Source of the DNA: Pelecanus crispus
Taxonomy: Eukaryota; Chordata; Aves; Pelecaniformes; Pelecanidae
Direction of reading: 5' to 3'
DNA: 64,000 bases
NCBI RefSeq assembly: GCF_030463565.1
Contig: NC_134676.1
Coordinates: forward strand, 28,583,228 to 28,647,227
Both the position numbers and the translations under genes were made by a program. Below the pieces are notes generated by a model. It made no database searches. It saw only the letters and a list, made by a program, of their open reading frames with translations, and was not told the DNA's origin. Numbering within the stretch: the first letter of the stretch is position 1; every line of letters starts with the position of its first letter. Shown in pieces: positions 1 to 53,500 of the stretch.

Positions 1-3000
1 AGTATCTGCCCACAACTAATAGAAGTGCATATTGTGAGTTTGTGCAGAGGACAAGACTGTAGGTTTGTGACTACTCAGTACATGATTAAATTTTTATTGG
101 TTTAACTTGGTAATTGTTCATGAGAAAATATATAGACCTATGTATAAAAGTATATTAAAAAAGAAAATTTTGCAAAAAAAGTAAGCACTTAAAAAATTAC
201 AAAGTGTTGCAATTAAGTTTATTTAGCCTTAATTCAACAATCCTTTTCATGCTTATCACAAAACAGTCCCTTAATTAAATAATCAATGTAATGGTTTTTT
301 AAAGATTTTTTTTTTTGGTCCATTTCAGTGGCCAACTTGAGACACCAACATTTAGATTTTCCAGTTTAATTTTTCAGAGACTCTGATCTTGCCCCTTGCA
401 TCTTCGAGGAAGTTGTAGCGGCATAATTTAGCACTGCTTTGATTTTGTAAATTTGGAAGTACTTGGTGTTTTGCATTTTTACTTTGTCTTGGGCACCAAA
501 GAAAAAGAATGACAAATAGTGGCCAGCTGTGAACGTTTTGATTGAAGGAATTCACCTTATCCAGCTTCATGTGTGATACTCTCTATCAAAGACATTGCCA
601 CACCCTAAAGTATCAATTGGTTGTTTCAAATGTCAGACTCTTCCTTATTTTGTAGTTTCCTGTCTCAGCCATTAGGCTCTGATAAACTTCCATAACAAAA
701 GAGAAAATGGTTTCACAGATAGCTGGCTCATTTGGTAGAAAACTTCTATTCATTCTTAGAGTGTTTCCATACTGTGCAGTGCCTAGGATTTCACAGCTGT
801 TCTGTGGAAACAACAACAAAAAAAGCATTCTGCAGTTAAAGGCAATTGCATAATGCAGGCATATAACAGACCAAAATTAAGGTAGAAATTCTCTGTCTTC
901 TGGAATATATTGAGAGATAGATTGGGTCAGCAGCGAATTTAGGACTTTTACAGTATAGGACTCTGGCATCTGAGCTAACAGTGACTCGTAATGTGTGTTA
1001 ACTTGTGCTAGAGGTAGATGAGATAATATTTTGTTGACGGGTTTCAAAGCCACCTGCTGACAACAGAGAAACGATAGAATGGGTGCAGCAGCAGCCTCTG
1101 TGGGCAAGTGTACTAAAGTGCACTGGTTCCAGTTTCTGGCCTCACAGCTGCTTTCTCTTTCTGCCTTTGCACTTTTTGCCAGGCTGCTGTTTCTTCATGC
1201 CCCAGACTCTGGCTGCTATTTTTTGGTGCAAAAGGAGCACAACTGCACCAAATGTGTTTTAGTTGAACTCCTTGAAGAGATGAGAGGCTGACCTGGTCCT
1301 ACTTCTTTCTTTTTTTAGTGAGGGAGGTGTAATCAGAAAGAAGTAGAGTTGCCAGAACTGTGCCATTTTGAAATGCACTTTCATCTCTCTCTGGGAATCA
1401 TTGTTCTGATGATTATATTCTGTCTCTGTGCCTTTTCTCTTCCTTTAAAGCCCTCCACCAGTGATTATCCATGTCTTAGCCTAGTATTTTTCCTTATTGC
1501 TGTGCTATATTACTCTGCTTTGGTACCTTATTGAGTTCTTGGGTTCTTTCGGGTTTTTTTTTCTCCTTTTTTGTTTCCTGGACATCAGCACATAGGATAT
1601 GGATGGCATGGTAGACATACTGTGTGCTCTCAGTTTGAGTCTTGATTCACAGGGCCTTGAGGGAGCTGAAAAACTGTTGCAATGAAACTTGTGTTTCTCC
1701 TTGGTCTGGAGCATGCACAGTGTCTTTGGAGAATCATGTTGCTAAACTCTTATGATTATCAGTTGAACATGTTGCAGGTCCAATTTTTCAGGAGCTTATT
1801 AGTGTATCAGATAGAGGATACTTTTTACTGAGGGACAAAACAGTACTTTCCCCTGAGCAAGCCTTCTTTATCCTGCCCTTAACAGATTTCAAGCTTTTGC
1901 GGCAGAATATGGAGTTACTAGAATTTCTTAATGAAATAGGGTCTGTAAAACCCAAATAAAATGTTTTACAGATGATACCGTTAAAAAACATTCATCTTGA
2001 AGCACTGTCAACATTAGGCAGTGTAGTTAAAACTTAGCTGAGTTCCAAGCATTCAGGAACAAAGCCTAATAGCACAACATTATTGGACAACCTGATGCAG
2101 CATGCTCTGCCCATAATAAACCCAATTCTATACAAATATATAATATTCTGGGTTGGGTGGTGTATAAGAAAGCCTGAAGAGTTTCTCTTTCCAATGAAGT
2201 TAAGATAATTTTGCTAAATGGGAGCAGAACAGTCTTAATAAGCTTAATTCACATACTAATTGACATATTTAGTATGTGATTTAGGTCCAGACAACCTTCT
2301 GATAGTGGGAGATGGTTGAAGAGTAAGGCTGTCCATCAAAATGGTCTTCTGGAGGGCATGCTGGTTTGAGAGCTTACAGATAGGAACCAGATCTTCTGAC
2401 TTTTTCGCTTACTTTTCTCACCCTATAAAAAACTGTCACATAATGAATGTTTAAGGAGCTGATGCAAGGTTATGCTTAACCCACTTCAAAGACTTACATT
2501 CCATCTTTTTTTTTTTTTTTCAACACCTCCTTCATGGAGTAGAATTGTTCTGTGGGTCATGAAGCTCATATCTTGGTTTATTCCATATAGCTGGGAATGG
2601 ATATGGAATTTCAGTAAGGAGTTTTTACTGCTTTCTTTGGAAACGCAAACCGTTCTTGAATAGTCTTTAAAAACATTTTTGTTTGGCAATAAGATGCCAG
2701 GCCCTCATTTTGTCTCTTCTTTCTTACTTACCCTCTCCAGCATGGCTATGTAAGTAAGAGTGCCATGAAAAATTACCTTGTTTGTAAAATAGCATATACC
2801 TTTTATTTGGAGATAAATTACTAAGGTGTGGGTGGAATAATTTTTATTCTCTTCTTTCATAACAGAACTATCAAATCTAAAACTAATATTGTTACAGCAG
2901 CACCTGGTTCTTCAGTAAGTGCAAATTTTGACAAAAGAATGAGGTCTTTCAACCCTTGTGACTTTTTCATAAACATTTCTTCATACAACTTACTGTGAAA

Positions 3001-3125
3001 TGCATGAGTCTTTACCTTTTCAGTATACTCTCTGAAATATTTATCAAATAAACAACCTAAAACTGACATAAATTTTTATAAATTATTTCACCCAAATGTG
3101 AAATACAAGTTTTTCTTTTTCATAG
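1..3125. other. ANKRD31 intron (left end of window)
   Basis: The exon at 3126 needs an upstream exon ending after the first base of a glycine codon, as the matching exon of block 2 does. No such ankyrin-coding exon is visible here, so the stretch is read as intron of at least 3.1 kb. Several short open frames occur on the minus strand, but none ends in a usable donor and I do not accept them as exons. I see no repeat that I can name. Confidence 0.65.
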
Positions 3126-45906
<42,781 letters not shown>

Positions 45907-47257
45907 AGACTTCTTGAGTGGTAACATTTTTTTGCATTGTTATATTTGAGCATTGTTACATTTGAGCAAAGTAAACATTTGAGCTTTTAGAACTAAGTGC
46001 TTTGTTACTGTCATTTTGATAAGTCATTTGCCCAGCACTTGGAATGGACTGAAAGATTGTTTGGGTAAACAAGGAACTGGGGATTACTCTGTAGCAGGTG
46101 ATGATAACTGTCAATATTGAATTTTGCGCTGTAAGATTAAGAAATGGGAAAGTAGATGAGGGCTGTTATACACTGGTGCTTATTGTGAACTATATTCCAG
46201 GCTGATAACGTTGTATGAACCAGATAGGTACCAACACTGATAGTCACTTCCTACGCCTAAACCTGGAACTGCTCTGCCTGAGCATGTGCTATCAGAAATG
46301 GCTGTACATGTTTGTGTAATAACATAAGCTGTTAGGTTAGGCAAAAAATCAAGATGGGCAGCCTTGAAAATCACCAGTAGCTTTGCTTTACTTTACATGG
46401 TGCGGATATATACAAACATTTGAGAAGGGGGCGGGTGCTGGGAGATTAAAAGAGGAATCTTAGCCATTGGAAGTGCTCAGGGAAATTCCATTCATGTTCC
46501 AGCCAAGTCTTTCTGATAGGCAGAAAATGTGCTGGCATATGGCAAGAAATGCAGTTAGCCTGTTTGTGGAACACGAATTTTTCAGTCTAACAGCATCTTA
46601 GGTATTCACCCCAATCTCTGGAGGATTTCTATTTGTTTTAATTTTACAATGTGTGAATCTGCCTCAGTAGCGTATTTATAACACATTTGACTGCCGTGAG
46701 AGTTATCTGCATTCAAACAGCATTCTTGCTCTTTCATTCTCTGGATTATAAGAAGAGATGAAATAATAACACCTGCTACTCGTAACTCCCATGAATGGGA
46801 TGAGAAATATGTCCTGTCAATACATAACAACCTCAGCTAGCTATTTGGAGTGCAAAGAGCTGTTCTGCAGAGATTTGATTAGTGTCTTAAACAGAAGGCG
46901 GTTTAAGGAAGAGAGAGGGGTCTGATGTGCAGAGAGCTAATACTGTGCCCTAGGATGCATGAGCAATCATAGCCTGATGGGCTGTAAGGATAAAGAAATG
47001 CAAACTGCCTGGAAGTCAAAAAAAGTTAAAAGCTACTGAGTGGCAGGTATTTAGTAAAGGTCACTTGCCACACAGAAGGAAAATGGAGCAGTCTCACGGC
47101 TGCTGCAGCAAAACAAACCTGAAGGCATATTGGTTTAAAGGAAATGTTCATTCAAATATTACACTTTCACTGAAAAGTGAAAGACTTTTGACTGTTAAAA
47201 TGGCTACTGAATTACTTATACATTTGTTTGGCATTTTTTCCTTGTTACAAGATGTCT

Positions 47258-47263
47258 AATAAA
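47258..47263 (+). terminator. Candidate polyadenylation signal of ANKRD31
   Basis: AATAAA in 'tctaataaaattaatg' is the first canonical hexamer I find after the stop codon on the plus strand, about 1.35 kb downstream. No transcript evidence is available, so the assignment is weak. Confidence 0.3.
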
Positions 47264-48204
47264 ATTAATGTATAAAAACTGGGAGGACTTGACAGTAATA
47301 TTAATTTCATCCATTATATTAATATGATTGCATGACCTAAGGCAATCCTAAAATACAGTGACAATCTGATTGATTCAACCTGGGCAAAGAGGTAAAAATG
47401 TAAAGTGTTACATGAGGAACGATGTCTCTTACTGATACTATATGTAAAAGTAAGCTACCAGGGTTTTTCCCAATATTTGTATTGTATATAAGCATCTTGA
47501 GAAAGGTGTTAGCTTGACGACATGTGTTTTAATATGACTAACAAATGTAGGATTCTGCTTTCCAAATCTTACAACCGTGAATTTTCGCTATTCTTCCTAC
47601 TGGAATCTTTTTCTTAATGTAAAGATCCATTAAGAGATGGCAAAAAGTCAGACCGTCATGAATAGGGCATTCTGTTTTCTCTGTTTAAATTTATGCTTTC
47701 TAAGTGTACTTTTGCATAAAAATATAAGCTGTTATCACAGGTCAAAGATAGGCAGCTAGTAGTGATCCTAACTACAGCAGAGCAAAAAAGCTTCCGTTCA
47801 CAAGTGGCAAACAGCAACATTTAGTCCTCCCAGCCTCTCCTGCTCCTTTCATGATTTGGTTCTTTTATTTAGTAAACACCTTCTCCACCCTTAGGCTGTG
47901 AGTTAGCACATATTTTGTGTGGTGCTGGCTAAAGTAAAAAGGACATAAAATGCAAAGAATACCAACCCTCTGGCATTCTGCCTGCGGTTCATATTCAGAT
48001 GGGGAATAAGAGGAGAAAGAGATGATGCAGTGAACAAAAGCCACGAATTCAGATTAATATTTCCACAGATTTGTTTATTGCCAAGATGCAGTTAAAAAAA
48101 TCAGTGGGAAGATTAATACCAGTGAGGAAGAACGCGAGGCACAAAACAAAAGAATGAGAGTGAGAAGGAAGATAAGCAGCTGGGAGGCAGACAATACAAG
48201 ACAA

Positions 48205-48272
48205 GATTCATAGATTTTAAGGCCAGCAGGGACCAATGTGATACGCTGACCTCCTGAATAACGCAGGCCAGA
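48205..48272 (-). mobile_element. Ancient sauropsid CR1/L3-like fragment
   Basis: The words 'gattcatagattttaaggcc', 'agggaccaatgtgat' and 'ctgacctcctg-ataac-caggcc' match a repeat that is very common in turtle and crocodile genomes and rare in birds. The inverted tail on the left puts it on the minus strand. Recognised from memory of that family, not by a search. Confidence 0.5.
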
Positions 48273-50053
48273 GGTTGTGAAAAGGTATGAGCAAGGGAGA
48301 CACGGGGAAAAGAGAAAAGACAGACAAAGGTGCAGATAGAGCTAAATCCACTCTACGCGGAGGGTCGGCACAAACAATCGCACCTTCTTTCCAGGCAAAG
48401 CTGAACTGTAACCAGCAAGAGCAGTTGAGGTAAGAGGAACATGGGAATGAAGGCCAGCTTTGGAAAGGTATTCAAAGTACTGCAAGGTGCAAATACGCCT
48501 TGGGTTTTTGATGGCAGAAATGCAGTTAAGGGCGGAGGGGGGGACACAAAAGGGAATGCTGCCATAGGAATTTGAATAAATTGTTGGAGCAGTTGCAGTT
48601 GGTGAGTGTGTTGTCATTAAGACGCAGAGGCAAAGACTTTTTTTTCTGGTTTTCCAACCTTCATGTTAGCTGGAGGAAAACACCTTGTGTAAACGATTGA
48701 GAGAATGAACAGCTGCATACATGAAACTCAGGCCCTTTTTCTGGTCACCAGTAGTCAAGTAACCAGTCGGGTAGGAAATCATATAGATGATCTGGAATTT
48801 GAATGATTGAATTTCTGGCCGTATCAAGAAAAGAAGCTTAAACATGACACAGGAAGGGAGTATAACGTTTCAAAGATGGAACGGGATTCAAAGAACTCCT
48901 AAGTTTTTCATACATACACGTTTTGGGGGGTTGGGTTTTTTTTGGTGGTTGTTCGTTGGGGGGGAGGGGGTGTTGTTGCTAAGGCTTTGGCTTTGTTTCT
49001 GGGAGGGTTTTACCACTTACACCATTATGATAGAGTAACCCGCAGGTGAGTTATCCAGCAGCTGTGTCCTTTTGATGTCACTTACGTTTCTGTGGAAGGA
49101 GCCCAGGCGTACGGTTACATCTAACTCGGTTACAGTGGCTTAAGCAATTAGCAGCCTTCAGCCCAGCTGTTACAGCCGTGCCCAGCTGCGAGGTCTGCGC
49201 TAGGGGAGCAGACAGATGCTCTCCGCTCCGGCGGCGGCTGCCAAATTTCCCACCGAACCGGCGCACCAGGCGTGCGGGCCCTCGGAGAGCAGAGCCTAGC
49301 AGCACAGCCTGACCTTAGAACACTGGCCTTCGCCTGGAGGTCGCTGGGGAGCTGCACTATTCCAGCGCAAGGGCAGGTTATTTCGCTATTAGCAGAGGTT
49401 TAAAGCCAGACCCGCAGTTCACGAGTTCCAAACAGCGGCCACCGCCGGCCCAGCCGCCGCTCGTCCCGGGGCGGCTGCCGAGCGGCCCGTTGCACGCCGC
49501 TGCCCTCCCGGGGCCGCCGCCGCCCCGAGGGGGCGGGCGTGGAGCCGGGCGTGGAGCCCGGCCCGTCCCGTCCCCGGCGGCGGATACGCCTCGGCCGCGC
49601 CCGCAGCCGGGCGGGAGGCACCGGGGCCCGTCCCGGCCCCGCCTCCTCGCCCCGCCGAGCGGGCTCCCTCCCGGCCGCGGCGTTTGCGAAGCCGCAGCGC
49701 AGCCCCGCGCTTCCCCCCCGGCCGCCCCCGCCTCCTCGGGGGCGGCAGCGGCGCGGCTCGGCGCCGCGCCTGCAGGAGGGGCAGCGGGGAGGCTCCGGGC
49801 TCCTGCCGAGCCCAGGTGCCGGGGACCCCGCGGCTGCTCCCTCCTCCCCCTGCCCGCCAGGTTGCGGGGCGGGCGGCGGCCCCTCCTTTTCCCTCCACGT
49901 CACGGGGTGCCGTGTCGCGCACATGCCGGTGCACACACATCACACTCACACACGCGCGCCCGGGCGGAGAGGCGAGGCGCGCCCCGCCCGCAGGGCCGGC
50001 CCGGGACGGCCGCGCTCCGCCCCGCCGAGCGCGCTGCCAGCGGCCACCTCCCG

Positions 50054-50080
50054 CGGCGGCGGCGGCGGCGGCGGCGGCGG
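50054..50080 (+). repeat. (CGG)9 trinucleotide repeat
   Basis: Nine perfect CGG units within the CpG island, upstream of the candidate donor and so likely in the 5' untranslated region or core promoter. Confidence 0.9.
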
Positions 50081-50204
50081 GGCCCTCGCTTCGGCCGCGG
50101 AGCGGAGCGGCGCGGCGCGCTGGGGCCGCAGCGGCCCCCGCTCCCTTCCCGGCGGCTCCGCCGTCGGCGCAAACTTGGAGGCTCCTCCGCGGCGGCGGAG
50201 TTTG

Positions 50205-50248
50205 GGGAGGAGGAGGAGGAGGAGGAGGAGGAAGAAGAGGAGGAAAGG
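50205..50248 (+). repeat. (GGA)n polypurine tract 1
   Basis: About 12 GGA/GAA units without a pyrimidine. It encodes poly-Glu in one frame, but that frame is not part of a recognisable protein. Confidence 0.85.
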
Positions 50249-50339
50249 TGCGGCAGCAGCAGCAGCCGTGCGGCTCCGCGGGCGCGTAGCGGGGCGGTGG
50301 GTGCGCGGGGCGGGGCGGGGCGCGGCGCTGGCGGCGGCG

Positions 50340-50376
50340 GGGGAGGAGGAGGAGGAGGAGGAGGAGGAGGAAGAAG
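50340..50376 (+). repeat. (GGA)n polypurine tract 2
   Basis: A second GGA array, immediately 5' of the candidate splice donor. Together with the first tract it could form triplex or quadruplex structures. Confidence 0.85.
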
Positions 50377-50550
50377 GTCAGTGCCGGCGGGGAGCTCCGG
50401 TAAGAAGGCGCCACGCTCCCTAAAAGTTAATTGCGGGGGGGTTTTGCGTCTCGGGGAGGGGAAGAGGCAGCGGTTAAGAGGCTGCAGGCGCCTGAAGGCA
50501 GGGCGCACACCTGCCTGCAGCCCGGCTGTTGCAGCCACGCTAGCTTTTCT

Positions 50551-53500
50551 TGAGGAGCAACAGTTATATCAACTTAACGTGCGGTTTGGTAACAGGAACT
50601 GGGGTTGTTGTGATGTTGGCTGAAGTCTCTTGGTGGGTTTTTTTTGGTCTCTCAGTCAATCGCTAAAACCGTACACGTTAGTCTGTAGCTGTGTTTAATT
50701 TGCCGAGCGCACTTGCTTGTTTCTTTAGAATGGAAAGAGGCTCTTTTTCCTTGTGAGGAAACAAAAAGTAACAGAACAGCAAGGATCTGTCAGAAAAAAA
50801 ACGGGTGTTTTTCCTCCAGGAGAGATGGTAGCGGCTTCTTTCTTGCTATGCGGTGAACAGACTTACTAACATCGGAGCAAGGCTTGTGGAAGGAGACCCT
50901 ACGGGGAAATTCCTTTGCAGTTAACTCATCCACTGTGTCCCACCTGAGGATCTGCTCCATTGAACATCCTCTGATGTGTTCCAAAGATCTAGTCCATAAA
51001 CCAGCCTGTTTCATTTTGAGTTAGGCAAATTTCCTTAATAGTAACCTTTTAAAATAAATAAACTTCCTTAATAATAATCTTTTTGCATTTGATAGCCTGG
51101 GAGAGAAACAGCTGAGGGGTAGATATGGTAGATAAACTTGCGGCTGGAGTGGAGGCGGTGAACAGGAAAGAGCTGCTTGCTCTCTTTCAGACCAAGAACT
51201 GCAACAGCCAAGTGACACTAGAAGGCAAAAGATTGAAAACAGGCAAGAGAAAGAGGGTTTTTACACAATACTCGGGTCAGCTGTAGAGGGTTTTGTCCTC
51301 ACCCCAGTCTACTGGATGTCAGAAAACTTATGTGTGTTCGAAAGTAACTGGGTGGGAGAAACTGAAATTTCATGATAAGTAGAAAGTTACAACCCCTAGG
51401 TTTGGAAACTGCTGAGCTGTAATGGAACAGAAACCAAATGAACATGCGGAGAAGATGCTGGAGAGTACTTGTTCCCCTTCTGCTCTTTCTCCTCTTTCCA
51501 AGCACATGCTTTTGGGTACTCTGAGGCAACATCCTGGGCTGGATGGGCCCTGTGCATGTCCTGTGGTGTGCCTGTTTCTCCATGCATGTAGCTTTTCTGA
51601 GATAGTCATAGAAAGGGAAGTGAAATGCTACTATGTTTGTGCACCTGTGGTTTTTGGTCTTATATATCTGATACTGGTGGGGTTTGGTCCAGTTCTTGTG
51701 TATTTTTGCGTACACTGCCCAGCTGTAAAGGCATTTAAAGATCACTAACAACCCTGGCTAATGCTTTTTGACACATGATTCATATAAATCAGCAATTCTT
51801 AAGGACTGGAGCTTTTTTAAAAGCAGTAATGACGATAAGGAATACATTCAGGTTTGAATTGCTTGTGTTGGCACAACCCTTGTGCTGGGATTACACTGGA
51901 GATGCAGGAAAGGGGATGAGGCACTGAAAACCACCTGTGACTGGGTTCTGTAGATTTTGTGGATGATAACCTATACTGTGCATGCTATTTTGTGGCCCAA
52001 TAGGTGCAAATTACTCTAGTTAGCCAACAGACTGTCTGTGATCATCTTAAACATGCCTTGGTGGCTGACACTAGATCTCTGAAATTCTTTAGAGGTAGTC
52101 CAGGTGAGCTGGGAAGAATTAACCAAAGGTAAAATTAAAAAAGCACAAAGGGCCAAAGCCATGTGCTATCCTTAGGTATAAAGAAAACAGTTAGTCGTGA
52201 TGTATAGGACTCAGAGAAGCCCAGAAAATGTTGAAAAGTTGTTCTCAAAAAAACAGGTAAGTCCAGAGATTGTTGATCACGTGCATCTTGTCAGCCTGGC
52301 AGGTCTCTCTCCTGGCCAGGTGTGGCTGAGGGCCTCAGCAGGTGTCCACAATGTACAGTACGATTTCAAGAAGCTTTATGTCCACTAACAGGAGAGAAAC
52401 AGAAAGTTTTCAGATGTCAGCAGAAAGATTTCAGGAAAGGGCAATGCAGGGATTTTGGAAACACGTTAGCTGTTGGTCAGAGCTAGCAGTGGAGCACCAG
52501 AGAGGTGCTGATGTGCCTGCTCAGCCATTAGTCTTGGTGGTTACTGTGTACCTGTGCGACAAAGTGACCTCAGGTAGGAAGTGGTAAGGAGTGTTGGCTG
52601 TCCTGATATGTGCTGATGAAGCAAGTTTGGTCTCACTAACAGATGTTGCTTAAGAGGACTCTACCAGGAGCTTACGGCATTTGCATAGCTGCTACAGCTA
52701 TAGAAAGGCATCAGGAGTCATATAGTGACTCCAGCTTTTGAGGTCTCTCAGGAAGTATTGATAAAGGAACTAAGAGACACAGTAGATGAGTCACAAAAAG
52801 TTCATTTCTGCAACATAAACTGCAGGGCACCATATTCAGCAAGGGAGAGAAGTTTTGCGTAACTCTGTCAACAAGTCAAGCCTTATCAGACCTCTCACTA
52901 AAAAACTTAAAAATGAAGAAGGCTTCACCAGAATTTGCAACGTGACCAAGTGCAATGTGCAGGTCCCTCTACTTTGTACAAAAGGGACAACTGTGAAGAA
53001 AGAGGAGTTCTGTAATTGCATTACACCCAGACAGATGCATCATTAAGCATATGACAGGATACATACCAGCCCATCAGAGACCCACACATCCTCATGCTCT
53101 GTCATATTGTTTAACTGCAATGTGGCTTGTGTGGTGCATCAGGAAGCTAGCGGCAGGCCCAGGCAGGATTCCCTGGTGCTATTGAAAGACCTTTTCCTTT
53201 TGGATTGACATTGAGGAGCACCATTGGCCTGTGTGCATTTTTGTGGTGCATTATTGTTTGATGGGGCAGTCTTTCTGCATGCTTGCTTTTCAGGCAAGGA
53301 CAAGACAGCACCCTAAATATTATGCAAAAGATGCACAGCTGCCTGCAGGCTTTTTCCAATTTTGCATATACTGGGAGCTTTTGTCTCACGGGAAATTCCC
53401 ATAATCTCTATATTTCTATGTTCTTAACTTTTTTATCAATTAATAACATTTGATACCATTACCCACTGTACCCTCGCCATCACGCTGAAAAGGGGTAAAG

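Larger units (their letters stand above)
45907..49399. other. 3' untranslated / intergenic region after ANKRD31
   Basis: No exon is seen. A possible polyadenylation signal lies at 47258 and an old CR1-like fragment at 48205-48272. A G/T-rich low-complexity run (about 48920-48975, with 'ttgggggggaggggg') precedes the CpG island. Confidence 0.65.
49400..50550 (+). promoter_or_regulatory. CpG island promoter with plus-strand splice donor, candidate GCNT4 promoter
   Basis: An abrupt GC-rich block with dense CpG stands in otherwise AT-rich DNA. It has GC boxes ('gcggggcggggcggggcgcg' near 50307), a CRE-like 'cacgtcacg' near 49897 and no TATA box. At 50400 lies a consensus donor ('gctccg|gtaagaag') on the plus strand, so a non-coding first exon ending at 50399 is likely. 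Long open frames on all strands here are GC artefacts (poly-Arg, poly-Gly, poly-Pro). In mammals GCNT4, a core-2 type glucosaminyltransferase with 5' non-coding exons, follows ANKRD31 on the same strand. The owner is therefore inferred from gene order only. Confidence 0.75.

Noticed and set aside
1791..1962. Plus-strand open stretch after 'ccaatttttcag' (ELISVSDRGYFLLRDKTVL...), protein-like in composition.
   Set aside because: It has no donor before its stop codon, is not ankyrin-like as the missing upstream exon should be, and matches no known part of ANKRD31 that I can recall.
352..3069. Minus-strand open frames at 352-570, 613-828, 877-1107 and 2857-3069, some after good acceptor-like sequences, with AATAAA on the minus strand near 220; they could look like a nested antisense gene.
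   Set aside because: The frames end in stops without usable donors, so they cannot be chained into one transcript, and no family is recognisable. Frames of this size are common by chance in this DNA.
49419..50623. Long open frames on both strands in the CpG island (up to 377 codons).
   Set aside because: They are low-complexity Arg/Gly/Pro/Ala/Glu translations of GC-rich and GGA/CGG repeats, overlapping on all frames. Stops are rare there because of base composition.
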